From contig NW_020167526.1 in NCBI RefSeq assembly GCF_001641265.1, forward strand, positions 62,001 to 126,000: a DNA stretch of 64,000 nt, written 5' to 3'. Shown piece by piece: positions 34,402 to 46,341 of the stretch (positions within the stretch are counted from its first letter, which is position 1; each line of letters begins with the position of its first letter). The DNA is from Pseudogymnoascus destructans. Its lineage: Eukaryota > Ascomycota > Leotiomycetes > Thelebolales > Thelebolaceae. The notes beneath the pieces were generated by a model that saw nothing but the letters and a program-made list of their open reading frames with translations, did no database searches and was not told where the DNA came from. A program made the position numbers and the translations under genes.

Positions 34402-37400
34402 ATGAAGCAGCGATTTTCTTCCCTAGATGTGAAGGCAAGTTTGCAGTGTCGCCCTAATGGGCTCTTGCTAATGGCTGCATAGGTCATTGCTTATGAGCTC
34501 TCGAACAGCCTGGTCACTTTGCGTCTTGCCAATGTCTATGACTTGGCCTCGGTACGTTCAACAGAGAAGATACTGCAAGAATTATGCTAACAGTTGGCAG
34601 AAAATATTCCTGCTGAGGTTTACGAAGCCAGATGATAAGAAGCAGATGATCATTGATTCCGGCTTCCGATGCCATCTGACGAGCTTCTCGAGAGCAACCA
34701 CCGCATCGCCCTCAGTCTTTGTCACGAAGCTACGAAAATTTCTCAAAACTCGTCGAGTAACCGCGGTCTCCCAAATTGGAACAGACAGGATAATCGAGTT
34801 TCAGTTTAGCGAAGGGCAATACCGACTATACTTAGAATTCTACGCTGGTGGAAACATCATCCTCACAGATAAGGAGTTGAATATCTTGACGTTGCTGAGA
34901 ACGGTGCCTCCGGGGGAGGGACAGGAAGAACAACGTATAGGGCTTAAATATTCGCTAGAGAACAGGCAAAATTACCTCGGCATCCCGCCTCTCACCAAAG
35001 ACAGGCTGCAGGCCGCATTACGAAAGGCTGCAGAGCAGAGCGAGAATGCACCTGCTGAGAAGAAGCAGGGTAAGAATGGCATTGACTCGCTGAGGAGGGC
35101 GCTGGCAGTATCTATAACAGAATTCCCACCGTTACTCGTGGACCATGCCATGAAAGTCACAGATTTCGATCCTACTCTAAAACCTGCCGATATCGCAAAA
35201 AACGACACTCTGCTGGACCACCTTTTGCGCTCATTGGAAGAGGCAGATCGCGTCGTGAAGGAAATTACGGGTTCGGATGTCGCGACTGGATACATAATTG
35301 CAAAGAAACAAGAACGGACCGATAAGGTTGCTTCCAGGGATGAGGAGACTGAACGACAGGCTCTGCTATATGAAGACTTCCACCCTTTCAAGCCGCGGCA
35401 GTTTGAAAATGATCCAGCCTGTACATTTGTACCATTCGAGGGCTTCAACAATACCGTAGACGAATTCTTTTCGTCTATTGAAGGACAGAGGCTAGAATCG
35501 CGCCTCTATGAACGAGAGGTGACTGCGAAGAAGAAGCTTCAGGCTGCGAAAGACGATCAACAAAAGCGACTAGGCGGTCTCCAAGAAATTCAAACTCTAA
35601 ACGAGCGCAAAGCTGGAGCTATTGAAACTAACGTGCAGAGAGTCCAGGAAGCAACTGATGCTGTGAATGGCCTGATCGCACAAGGGATGGACTGGATAGA
35701 AATAGGCAAGTTGATCGACATCGAACAGAAGCGAGGAAATCCAGTGGCCAGCATCATCAAATTGCCTTTGAAGTTGCATGAGAACACAGTCACGCTACTC
35801 TTGGATGAGGAAATCTTTGTTGAAGACTTGAATGATGAGGCATACGAAACTGGTAGCGATGTCTCTGATAGTGAGGACGAAGCACCCATAAAGGAGGCTG
35901 TGAAGAAAGTAGTAGACAAGCGTCTAGCTATTGATATCAATCTTGGTGCCTCCCCGTGGAGCAATGCTCGAGAATACTACGGACAGAGGCGTTCGGCTGC
36001 AGAGAAGGAGAAGAAGACACTGGAATCGTCAACCAAAGCTTTGAAAAGCACGTCTCATAAAATCGAGCAAGATTTGAAGAAAGGATTGAAGCAAGAGAAG
36101 GCTATCCTGCGGCCTGTGAGAAAACACATGTGGTTTGAGAAATTCATGTGGTTTATCTCATCCGATGGGTATCTGGTTCTAGGTGGACGAGATGCTCAAC
36201 AGAACGAGATCCTCTACAAACGATATCTCCGGAAGGGTGACGTATATGTCCACGCTGACTTGGATGGTGCCACAAGTGTTTTCATTCGAAATCACGAATC
36301 AAGAGTTGATGCGCCTATACCACCATCAACACTATCGCAAGCCGGCATACTTGCAGTATCGTCATCTTCTGCCTGGGAATCGAAGGCTGGCATGCCCGCA
36401 TGGTGGGCCAATGCTGATCAAGTCTCCAAATCCGCGCCGACTGGAGATTATTTCAAACCTGGAAGCTTCGATGTGCGAGGCAAGAAGAACTTTCTGCCTC
36501 CGGCACCCCTTCTTCTAGGATTTGGCGTAATGTTTCATGTGAGCAACGAAAGTAAGGCCAACCACACGAAGTATCGAGTGCATGGCGGCGGAAGCGCTAC
36601 TGGTACAGGTGCTAAGGGGCCTGAAAGCACTGTGAATCCAACACAGCCTGATAGTGACGATGAAGATAACCAACGTAATGCGTCGGAAGAAGATGATGAA
36701 GAAAGCGAAGAAAACAATGGCACATCTACCGCCGAATCCAGACAAAATCCGCTACAGTTCACTGGAAGTCAGCCCAACCCTGACGTGTCACAATCTCAGC
36801 AAAGTGTGGACACAACAACTTTGACTGGCTTGCAAGACCTAACTGTCGATGACGAAAAGGCACCAACGACCCTCAATGACGATAACCAGAGAGCGAAAAA
36901 CCAGCCATCTCCTATAGAAGTCGATGATACTAAACCAGAAGCTGGCGCAGAGTCTTCATCAGAAGAAGGTGCAGCAACACCGTCTTCAACATCCACAAAG
37001 CAAAAAGGCCAGGCCCCGCTGCCTCGAGGCAAGCGCAACAAACTCAAGAAGGCCTCTCGGAAATACAAGCACCAAGACCTAGAAGACAAACTCGCAGCAC
37101 AGGCTCTCACGGGAGCCACTGCAGGTGCCAAGAAAGCTGAGGCAGAAGCCGAAGCTAAGAGGGCCTTGGAGGCCGAAAGGGAGTTCAATGAACAGCGCCG
37201 GAAGGCCCAACATCAGCGCACCCAGCAAGAGATAGCTAAGCATGAGGAAGCGCGTAAGGCAATGATGGAAGCTGGCGAGGACATTGTCGATGAAGAGGCC
37301 GATGAGGCTGAGAAAGCCGTGTCCCTCGATACGCTAGTCGGCACGCCGCTTCCTGGCGATGTCATCCTGGATGTCATTCCTGTGTGTGCACCCTGGACGG

Positions 37401-37717
37401 CAGTGGGGAAGTATAAGTATAAGGTCAAGTTGCAACCGGGTCCCATGAAGAAGGGCAAGGCGGTGAAGGAGATCTTGTCAAAGTGGGGTGTGGATTCTCT
37501 TGTGAAAGCGTATGTGGATGAAAACAGCAGTGATGTGGAGAAGATGTGGCCAAGAGAGGTCGAGCTTGTAAAGGGCTTGAAGGCGGAAGAGATTGTGAAT
37601 GTGATACCTGTAGGAAAGGTGGCCATTATGCTTGGTGGGGGTGCATCTGGGGCGGCGCGGAAAGGAGGGGGTGCTGGGAAAGGGAAGGGAGGGAGAGGTA
37701 GTAAGAACCAGAAATAA
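34402..37717 (+). CDS. rqc2: Ribosome quality control protein Rqc2/Tae2 (NEMF family)
   Basis: Three exons: 34402-34434, 34483-34551 and 34601-37717; 1,072 residues. Exon 1 gives MKQRFSSLDVK, the invariant start of the family, then VIAYELSNSLVTLRLANVYDL. Domains in order: NFACT-N (to about residue 190), coiled coils with KKLQAAKDDQQKR, NFACT-R/DUF814 (RKHMWFEKFMWFISSDGYLVLGGRDAQQNE ... VYVHADLDGATSVFI), an acidic and basic linker, and NFACT-C (GDVILDVIPVCAPW ... KYKVKLQPGPMKKGKA), ending in a GlyLys-rich tail. Rqc2 binds stalled 60S subunits, recruits the ligase Listerin/Ltn1 and adds C-terminal Ala/Thr tails. The first intron must be GC-AG (AAG|GCAAGT) to give DVK-VIA; the second is GT-AG with a GCTAAC branch. 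Confidence 0.96.
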
Positions 37718-38325
37718 TTAGAGCACATAGGGGCTGCATAGATATTGGATAGAATTATATTTGACAATATGCACATATTCAGTACTATGCTACTATTAAA
37801 CCTGTGAAATACGTTACGGTATTTCACAGCGAGTGACGCACACAAGCGAGTGACGCACCCCATTTAAGACCCAAAATCATGAATTTTGTAACTAAAATCT
37901 CAACAACTATTTAGTAGTAAGTTAGAAAATCAATTATAATCATGATTATTTAGCCGCAATCATAATCATGATTATTGATAAAGCGTAGAAGTTAATCATA
38001 ATCATGATTTATAATCATGAATAACTTCCGTAGTCATGGTTATAATCATGACTATAATCTATACCTTATTAGGCTTAGTTATTACCTAATTAGGTATAGT
38101 TTATATAAGTAATAAGATAAGATAAGATAAGATAGTAAGATAAGATAAGACTCACTGGTTTTGCTGAAAGCTGGTATTTGAGTTACATGGTTCTATACCT
38201 AATCGCCGTCCTTCATACTCTACTCACACAGTAAAAAAACGCCATTCTCTACGCCAGCCCATACGTCATCATGCCCCGCAGTCTCAGATCGCCATCCCAA
38301 ATCAACATGCACCCGCTAACAAAAC
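37718..38325. other. AT-rich, palindrome-rich spacer
   Basis: After the Rqc2 stop there is a perfect hairpin at 37803-37828 (TGTGAAATAC ... GTATTTCACA), two copies of AGCGAGTGACGCAC (starting at 37829 and 37847), then AT-rich sequence with many copies of the palindrome TAATCATGATTA and a (GATAA)n tract near 38113-38150. This looks like the remains of a small inverted-repeat element in the convergent gap before the RabGAP gene; no coding sequence seen. Confidence 0.6.
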
Positions 38326-41300
38326 TCACTGCTCAAACTCCACCACCCGACTCTTTCCTGAGGCCGTGCTCGCGCTCCTAGAGCGCGAAGCACTAGTTGG
38401 AACCTTCAAGTCATCCATCGACACCTCCCCAACACCGCCCCCCTTGCTACTCCCCGCCTCCGCATCCGCACCTTCTAACAAATCGCGATCCTCAGACCTC
38501 ACAGACCTCCGATCCGCATCTCTCGCATACGCGCTTGGGCTCGGCTTGCTGTAGTCCTCGACCTCATCTTCATCTTCGTCCTCATCGCGCTGCAGAGCAT
38601 TCTTCTCGATATCCTTCTGCGCCTCGTCGACTCTGCGCCGCACCTCCGCAGCGACCCTCATACCATCCGTCACGATATTGTCCAGCACGCCTCGGAGCCC
38701 CTTTCCAGGCGGCACCGCACCAGCTGATCCCGAGCCGCCCACACCCGGTACGATGCTAGGGGCGCGCGCGAAGCCGAGGTTCGCGAAGGTGGTTAGGCTC
38801 GAGGAGCGTGTGACGACGGCATCATTGGCGGAGTCGAGGGTGTGGAATGAAGCTGGGAAGGAGGACTCGAAGAACTGCTCAAGTAGCTCGTCGGCGAGGA
38901 CTACCATGCGGAAAGTGGGGAGAGTGATGTGGAGAGGGTTGGATGGGTCGAGGGCTGCGTTCGCGGCCTCGGATTGCTTAGACACTGATCGTTGGGAGCT
39001 GCGCTTGTTGCTAGGTGTTTTGGGGAGTTTCTTGCTCATGCCATTCTCGGGGGGGCTTAAATCGAGGAGGTCCTCCTCTTCGTCAGAGTCGTCCCCTATG
39101 CCAAAAGAATCAGGTTGTGGCATGTCATCGTCAGTCTCCTCGGCGACTTCTTGTCGGTTCTGAGGATGATCTGGGTCGGCGTACTCGAAGCACCTCCTGA
39201 TAAATGCACTTACACTGCCCAAGAATCGTTCGTTAGATGTTCCGTGAGGCCCATCTAACGGAGTTGAGCCAGATGTCTCGGAAGGCGACAATGAGCCTTC
39301 CAAACCACGTCTCGAGAGGAAGAGCAAAGCTTCTGATATCCTTAAAATCCCTTCTCGGTCGACCTTTCCATCACCGTCGTCATCGTAAAGCTCAAAGAAA
39401 TATGTGATGCTACCCATAATATCACGCGTCCCCTTTATATGTGCAAGGCCCGTAACAACATTCGATAATGTTAGGGCTGAGTTCATATCCACATCCCATC
39501 GCCTAAATAACCTCTGCATAAACTCGTGATCGGCCGGGACAGGATTTCCAGCGCCCCATGGCGAAAGAGAATTCTCTCTACGCCTTATGCTGCCAAAATA
39601 TGATTGCTCTCTGGGTGTGTCCTTCTCGGGTGGTGTTGGCGCGTCCGACACCGCCCATCGACATATCCCAGCAAGGAACTCTCGGAAGCCATCGTAGTCC
39701 ATCAGGGTTGGACTCGGGCCCAAACCAACACGGCCCTTCTCAATGCTCTGTCTGTCGCTGAACACTACTTCCGACGTCTTACTCTTCAGCGCCCTGGCGC
39801 GTCTCTCTACTTCCTCTTGTATCATCTGTGCACGCTGTTGTCGCTCATATAGGATGCCGTAAAATCTATCGTATAAAGCACCAAGCTCCTCCACGCTCAG
39901 GCGCTTACTATCAGGACCGAGATTGCGAATCGAAGTCCGCTTAGCAAAGTTTTCTATGTTGTTTAGAACGGTATCCTTATGCTGCATTCTCTCGTCGGTG
40001 ATGGTCGTCTGGGTAATCGCTGAGAACTCTTTAAACGCAACAACCATCAGCTCCTGGAAGCGCGTGACGGCTCGAAGCTTGGGGTTTTCCGACTTTGGAT
40101 GTGCCGATTCGTCCAGTGTTGCAAAATACGTCTTTAGCACGGAGATAAAGGCTCCATCATCCGTGGCGTCGAGAAGCTCCTCGCCGTTGATTCGTAAAAT
40201 AGCCAATCCAACCTGAAACAGCACCTTGGGGCCCTCCAGGAAGAAGACATCAAGGACCCGGAAAGCGAATACCAAAGGCATTGAGTTGATATATAATGAT
40301 AGAAACCATGGAAGTGAAACAACGGAAAGCTGTACGTCTGCCTTCACGAGGTGGTCCCAAAGGATAGGCATCGTCTTTTCGACAAGCGATTCAAAGACCC
40401 TTTGATCAAGGAGTGTGCCGTACATCGTTGTTGAGTAGTATCCAGGAAGTAACCTGTCACACAGGACCGAAAGTAAGTAAAACGCCTGCGCGTCCGACAT
40501 ATAAATCAGAAGAGCTGCAACCACGATGTTCATCGCCTGGCAGTACCCAACCTCCTCATCGATCCAACTGTAGGCCGTCAGAACTCTTCGTAAGCGTTCG
40601 ATACCCTGTTCGCTTTGGAATCCAGGGTATTCTGGTAAGCTTCGGTTCAGATCCTTCTCGATCTCATCGATGGCCAGGGATTCCCTGCCTTCAAATTTCG
40701 ATAACGTATCCTCAAACAGATTTGGCGACTGTAGGCGCAGATATAAACTCCCACTTGTCAATTCCCATATTTCTCCCCTTAGCCTATTCGGCAAGCCCAC
40801 CCTCACAAGTTTATGGAATGTAGGTTGTCGTATTAATGTGACGTTCCTCCCGTTCTCCCTCAGGTACTCTGCCCACAGTCTCATCTTACTCCTATCCCTT
40901 AATTTCCTCGCATCACCCGGATATTTGAATTCTGCGTTCATGCCCAGACCTGCATCGGGTGCTGGGTCCTCCTTCTGTGGGTAGGGCCTGAGGAGAAACT
41001 CCGAATAACACTCTGCGACCACCTTCTTCAGCTTTCCCACCTCGCCGATCGCACCCTTGAGCCCCTTCTTTAAACCGTCGCAAAACCGCTCGCATTGTTG
41101 ACGACTTCCGGCCAATTGTACTGTAATCTTTTGTAGCGAAGGTGAAGCTTTCGACGAGTCTTTCGAGGCAGCGCTGCCCATTCCATTCCAGGTCGTGATA
41201 GCAAGGGCAAACTGTAGTTTGTTAGAGTCTACTCTGACACACGGGTATAGACATTATTACCTGGTAGCTCTGGCTATGCAGTCTTTCCACCCTCCGAATC

Positions 41301-41704
41301 GCGCACAGCGGCAGGGTAAATCCGTTCCCTCCAGGCCCAGCCCCGTGTGTTTGCCCATTAAACCCCGAGCTTGTGGTTGTGCTCGCCGTCTGGAGGAAGC
41401 TTGTCGGCTGGGTCGAGAAGCAGAGGTAACTCTCGCTCAGATGGAGCTTGCCTGCATAGTGGTATCCGCGATCCCTATCCTTATCTTTCTCGCGCTGTGT
41501 AACGTTTGCGGCATACTGGACGGCGGGGCTGACGGTAAGCTCAGCGGTGATCTCCTGGAGAGGGTTCTCGGAGTCAGGAAGGCGGAATTGGCTGCGGAAG
41601 AGAGTAGATTTTGCGGGATTCCGATCAGAAGACGATAGGTTGAGGGCTTGGGTTGGATCGATGAGGGTCTGCGCGGATTTCACGAGGGAGCTGAGACTGA
41701 ACAT
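38326..41704 (-). CDS. gyp2: GRAM-TBC-EF-hand RabGAP (Gyp2-like)
   Basis: Two exons, 41704-41261 and 41211-38326, joined by a 50-nt intron in phase 0; 1,109 residues. Exon 1 carries the start of a GRAM domain (YHYAGKLHLSESYLCFST ... FTLPLCAIRRVERLH), which continues after the splice as FALAITTWNG. The TBC domain follows, with RVGLPNRLRGEIWELTSGS, the arginine-finger motif IEKDLNR and the glutamine-finger YCQAMN, both catalytic residues present. A C-terminal EF-hand-like loop is seen at YDDDGDGKVDREGILRI. The tail is Ser-rich. Such proteins stimulate GTP hydrolysis by Rab GTPases, in yeast Ypt6; which Rab is acted on here is inference. The ATG in MGSAASK is internal: the GRAM exon in front gives the full family architecture. 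Confidence 0.94.
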
Positions 41705-42639
41705 GGCTCTCCGTTTGAAGTTTGTTTGTATGAGAGCGCGCTCGAGTTGTAAAAGTGTACTTAGGAGAATGGGGGCTCCAGATGGCGTAGTGGCGCCCTC
41801 ATGAGTAGGATAACGAAAGATGTGTATACAGAGAAATAATGTTGCGGGGGTTGGAGCTTTCTAGCAATATTGATATGGTCGCCTATCGATATAAGCCACG
41901 CCGTCGTCGCCTCCGTTTGAGGTTTCGGGTAGAGGGACGGGGGCTCGGAACATTGATGCCGGGGATGCCACAAATCATAGGCCTCCTCGACTTTAAGTCC
42001 AAATTGGTAATACTTACAATATATGCTCTACAATTGATCTAAACAACGTAAACGGCCACTGAGGAACCCGTGGGAATTGAACAAGTCTTGGCATGAACTG
42101 ATTCACTATATATGTGAGCGAGTTAGGGAAGTAGCTTGGGATCTTACTGCTCATTCATTCCACAACAATATCAGCTACGCAGTGAAGAATAACAATATAT
42201 CGATGCTGATTAGCATTAACTGGGAGGCTATGGCATGCCACCAGAGTATTCTAGGTTTGCGGTTTTTCGCTGTCTTCTTGTTTGGTGCTCTGGTTCTCTG
42301 GTCCTCTCGATTCGTTCTATCAACCCTCTGTTCTCCCTTGGACCCTTTCCTCTCTCGCCTGTATTCTTACATATTTTCTCTTCTGTTCTTTTGAGGGAGA
42401 TAGGAGAGTGATATAAATACATATTCATGTCAAGCACAGCCGAGCAGGGATACCCCGCGTTAGTGGTCAAGCGCGCACCTGCGGTGCATGTTGGATGCCC
42501 ACGTTGTCGCCAGAGCCGAAACAACGTCGAATTGTCCCTAAGAGCTCGAAGATATCGCTGCGCTCAAATCTTTGGATCTATTTTCAGACAAACAATAATC
42601 AATATGGAAATTATTTAAAAATGGAGGGGCCTTCCGGAG
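41705..42639. other. Promoter of the RabGAP gene and start of the accessory region
   Basis: Base composition becomes AT-rich after about 42000. Frames near 42240-42400 encode only hydrophobic low-complexity peptides. No gene or element recognised. Confidence 0.4.
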
Positions 42640-43730
42640 GGACAAGGTCGAGGCTGAGGCGGCGACTACATCGAAGGGAACAGTTGCGGCACCGGCCTAT
42701 GCAACCCTTCTGGCACAGAAGCCCGACTTGTACTCTACGGAAGGATCTATTGGGATGAAGGTCGTGACTGAACCTAGCGATGCTGTTGTTGAGTATGTCT
42801 AATTCTATATCCCATCTACCTATGCGGCCCAAAATTGTGGCAAGGACTATGCATAATAGCCAGTGTTTACACCACTATGAGTAAATTATAGGCTCTTAGT
42901 CACCTAGGGTGCCTTTCAATGAGCTGGTTAACATTTAATATAAAGTTTGCTGACGACGCCCCTTAAAAGTATAGTGTCCGTACATGTAGTATGTTATAGA
43001 TGGTCTCACAGGCAATCGAGAGACGTCGTGGACCCATGAGAACGGCGTCTTCTGGCCCGAGCAGCTGGCCCTAGATACCGCACGTATCATGAAATATGGC
43101 TACGATGGCGATGTTATCAAGATATGGGGTATGGCAGGTGGCAATAATCTTAGGAACCATGGAAAGAGCCTGGCATTTGGGGTGTCAGATCGACGAAGGG
43201 AGTGCAGAGAACGGCCCATCATTTTCATCGCCCACAGTCTTGGGGGGCTTGTTTGCGAACAAGCGCTGCTGTACTGTGGGGAAGGCGAAAAACACCTTGA
43301 GAAGGTCTTCCGGTCTACATGGGGTATCATATTTATGGGTACGCCTCATGCTGGCTCCGATCTTGCTAACTGGGGGTATGTAACGGGTGCCGCCGTTACA
43401 GTACATGTGGTATATAAAGCGTGTTACGCGTATTCCGGGAGCCGGAATACTGTAGTCTTTTTGGCTCAGTGGGATGTAGCGTGAGCGTAACCGTACATCA
43501 TTACACAGATCCTAATTACAGCCGCTGAAGACCCGCAAGCAGGAGAAATCGTTTGCATCCTAGATGCACTTGACGAATGCAGGAATTCTGAGTTGAAAAC
43601 CCTGCTTCAAAAAACTTTGCTCGATCTCGATCTCGCATTTCAGGTAATACGGCTTGAAATTCCTCTTGACAAGTCGTCCGCTTCAGCATATTGAAAAAGA
43701 ATTCAGTGTCCTTAGCCAGAAGATACTAGC

Positions 43731-43938
43731 TGTTACGATTATAGCTTACGGTTGTTACAGTTGTTACGGTTGTTACGGGTGCAGCCTTAGCCACCAAGGC
43801 TACAACCGCTAAGCGGACAACTGTATATTACGAGGAGTAGCCTCACCTTCCTTCCTTCTTCTTCTTCTTCTCTCTTTAGATTCAATCTAGCTTATTATTC
43901 TCTGGACTGGCTTCTTGACCTCCGTGACCATTGTAACA
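43731..43938 (+). mobile_element. 208-bp solo LTR with 5-bp target duplication
   Basis: Flanked by CTAGC at 43726-43730 and 43939-43943; starts TGTTACGATT and ends CATTGTAACA. It contains a polypyrimidine tract (CCTTCCTTCTTCTTC) and TTTAGATTCAATCTAG, also found in reverse near 51170-51225. Removing it and one CTAGC joins SQKILA to IRLAGE in frame, so it was inserted in NLR coding sequence. Confidence 0.92.
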
Positions 43939-44739
43939 CTAGCGATTCGCCTTGCAGGTGAAAAACACACGGATGAGATACTTTACGAGACTGGACTCGT
44001 GATAGAGCATGAGATCGAAAAAATCCAGCTGGAATTCCCCATGAACCCAAAGACTGTCCGCATTTTACGGGACGAATTTACCAAGGTCGAGAACAGGACG
44101 TACCTATGGCTGATGCTAATTTTTGATCTCATCCGCCAAGATCTCCAATCTGTCATGACAAGCACAGAAAGAGAGAAGCTATTCCGCACAATCCCAAAGT
44201 CGGTTGATACCGCGTACACAGCACAGCTATCCTGAACAAAAGCTCAAACAAGGATCAGGCAAGAAAGCTTTTAAAGATTGTTTGTGCCGCAATTCGACCC
44301 CTATCTACGATGGAGATAACCACCGCACTTTTGATTCAAGAGAACCATAAGACATATGACGACCTAGAAATACCACCAGATGGGTTCTCAAAAACGTATC
44401 TCAGAAACCTATGTGGCCTATTCGTGAGCGTCATTGATGGAAGAGTCTTTTTGCTCCACCAGACTGCTAAGGAGTTTTTAATGGCAAAAGAAGACCACAA
44501 TCCGTCGATGTTGCATCTTCAGTCTGACGAAATTTGGAAGAACTCAGTCACTATACATGACTCAAACTTCCTTCTTGCGTCTATGTGCATGTGGTTCCAA
44601 CGACTCGATGACTTGCACGTGAGATTTAAGGCAAAACATGAGGGAAGAAGTAGATCTGGTTTTCCTGTTGATGGATATAATATTCTCCAGGTTGTTTCAA
44701 TCTTAAGGCTTGAAAATTTGTTATGCCAGCTGTGCTGCC

Positions 44740-46326
44740 CCTGGTATTGATGTTAATGTCGCTAATAACCGCCGCAACCCCAACTGGGTGAGATGGAGTG
44801 GCACCTTTGAAAACGCCGTGTCGACGCTCTGGAAGGCTGCAGATCGCGGTCATGAGGCAGTTGTAGCCCAGCTTCTTGCTGCCCCTAACATTGATATTAA
44901 CGCTGAAAGTGCGGATGGCATAACGCCGCTCTGGCAGGCTGTAAGAATGGGGCGTACGGCATTGCTGCCCCTGGAACTAAAGTCAACATTGCTACTACGG
45001 AAGTTATGATGGCGCTCACTTGTGCTGCAATTAAGGGGAGTGAGAAAATTCTAGACCAGCTGCTTGCTGCCCCTGGTATTGACGTTAATGCTGCTAGCAA
45101 GAACGGCGCAACAGCGCTCTTGCTTGCTGCAAGTAGGGGCCAGAAAGGGACCGTAAGGAAGCTGCTCGCTGCCCCAAGTATTAATGCCAATGCTGTTAAT
45201 ACTCCAACCAAGAACGGCGAAATGCCGCTCTTGTCCGCTGCAAAATGGGGTTATGAGGAAGTCATAGGCCAGCTGCTCGCTGTTCCAGGTATCAACGTCA
45301 ATGCGGTCAATAAGGACGGACAAACGCCTCTCTTTGTTGCTGCAAGTGAGGGGCACGATGGGGTTGTAGGCCAGCTGCTTGCTGCCCCTGGTATCAATGT
45401 CAATGCTGCGAACAAGGACGGACAAATGCCACTCTGGCAAGCTCTACATTGCAGTTATGAGGCAATTGTAGCCCAGCTTCTCACTGCCCCTGGTATTAAC
45501 GTCAATGCTGCTGACAAGGAAGGCTTCACGCCACTCTATATTGCTGCATTTAATGGGAATGAGGCTATCATAGGCCAGCTGCTTGCTTTCCCTGGTATTG
45601 ACGTCAATGCTGCTGACAAGTACGGCCAAGCACCACTCTTGGGTGCAGCAATTGGGGGGCATGATGGGGTCGTTAGGCAGCTGCTCGCTATCCCTAGTAT
45701 TAACGTTAATGGTACTAATGTGAATAGCCAGGCGCCACTCATGTTTGCTGTAGATAAGGGACATAAGGGGGTCGTAAGTCAACTACTTACTGCCCCTAAC
45801 ATTGACGTTAACTCTGCAGATAAGAATGGCCATATACCACTCTGGTGTGCTATAGTTCACGGGCATGATGCGATCATCAGCCAGCTACTAGCCACCCTTA
45901 GCATTAAAGTCAATGTTAGGGACAAGTACGGCTCAACACCACTTCACTGGGCTGTAGATGAAGGGAATCAGGCAGCCGTAAGCCAGCTGCCCGCTTTTCC
46001 TTACAAACATCAATACTTTAGACAAGTGCGGCCAGACGCTGCTTGGTGCCCCTATCATCGACATCAATGCTGCTGATGAGATGGGCTCATCGCCGCTTTG
46101 GCAGGCTGCATATGCCGGGCATGAGGCGGTTGTAGGCCAGTTGATCACTGCCCCCGGCATCAATGTCAATCTACAGACAAGGGCGGCACAACACCGCTCC
46201 TCATGGCTGCATATGGGGCATCAAGAAGTTGTAGCACAGCTGCTTACCGCCCCCAATATCGATATCAACGCTGCTAACGATGCCGGAATGACGCCGCTAT
46301 CTACCATGGTCACGAAGGGATTGTAA
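44740..46326 (+). repeat. Ankyrin-encoding tandem repeat, about 14 units of 102 bp
   Basis: Each unit encodes 34 residues of the pattern DG-TPL--A---GHE-VV-QLLAAPGI-VNAA-K. The longest uninterrupted stretch is 45006-46076. Units are similar at the DNA level, as in fungal NLRs whose repeats recombine. Frame breaks lie near 44727, 44960 and 46045. Confidence 0.9.
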
Positions 46327-46341
46327 AATTATTAGAAAGTA

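Larger units (their letters stand above)
42640..46339 (+). pseudogene. Decayed NLR-type gene: SesB-like lipase, NACHT remnant, ankyrin repeats
   Basis: Fragments in order on the plus strand: KVVTEPSDAVVEYV (42755-42797); GLTGNRETSWTHENGVFWPEQL (43003-43070); FIAHSLGGLVCEQALL, with the lipase nucleophile motif HSLGG, and GIIFMGTPHAGSDLANWG, a SesB/PGAP1-like alpha/beta hydrolase; CILDALDECRNSE (43555-43590), the NACHT Walker B; TSRPLQHIEKEF; and the region after the nucleotide-binding core (IRLAGEKHTDEI ... LCGLFVSVIDGRVFLLHQTAKEFL); then about 14 ankyrin repeats to 46326. The P-loop (Walker A) region between lipase and Walker B is missing, replaced by about 120 bp of unrelated sequence. Other lesions: a solo LTR at 43731, a 5-bp duplication at 44218-44227, and several frameshifts in the repeats. 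Fungal NLRs of this type act in allorecognition and cell death; this copy cannot be functional as written. Confidence 0.85.

Noticed and set aside
38397..39163. Plus-strand frames over the RabGAP gene
   Set aside because: Antisense shadows; the minus strand is continuous with TBC and EF-hand motifs.
44740..46326. CRISPR-like array suggested by regular 102-bp repeats
   Set aside because: The repeats are coding ankyrin units with no unique spacers, in a eukaryotic sequence.
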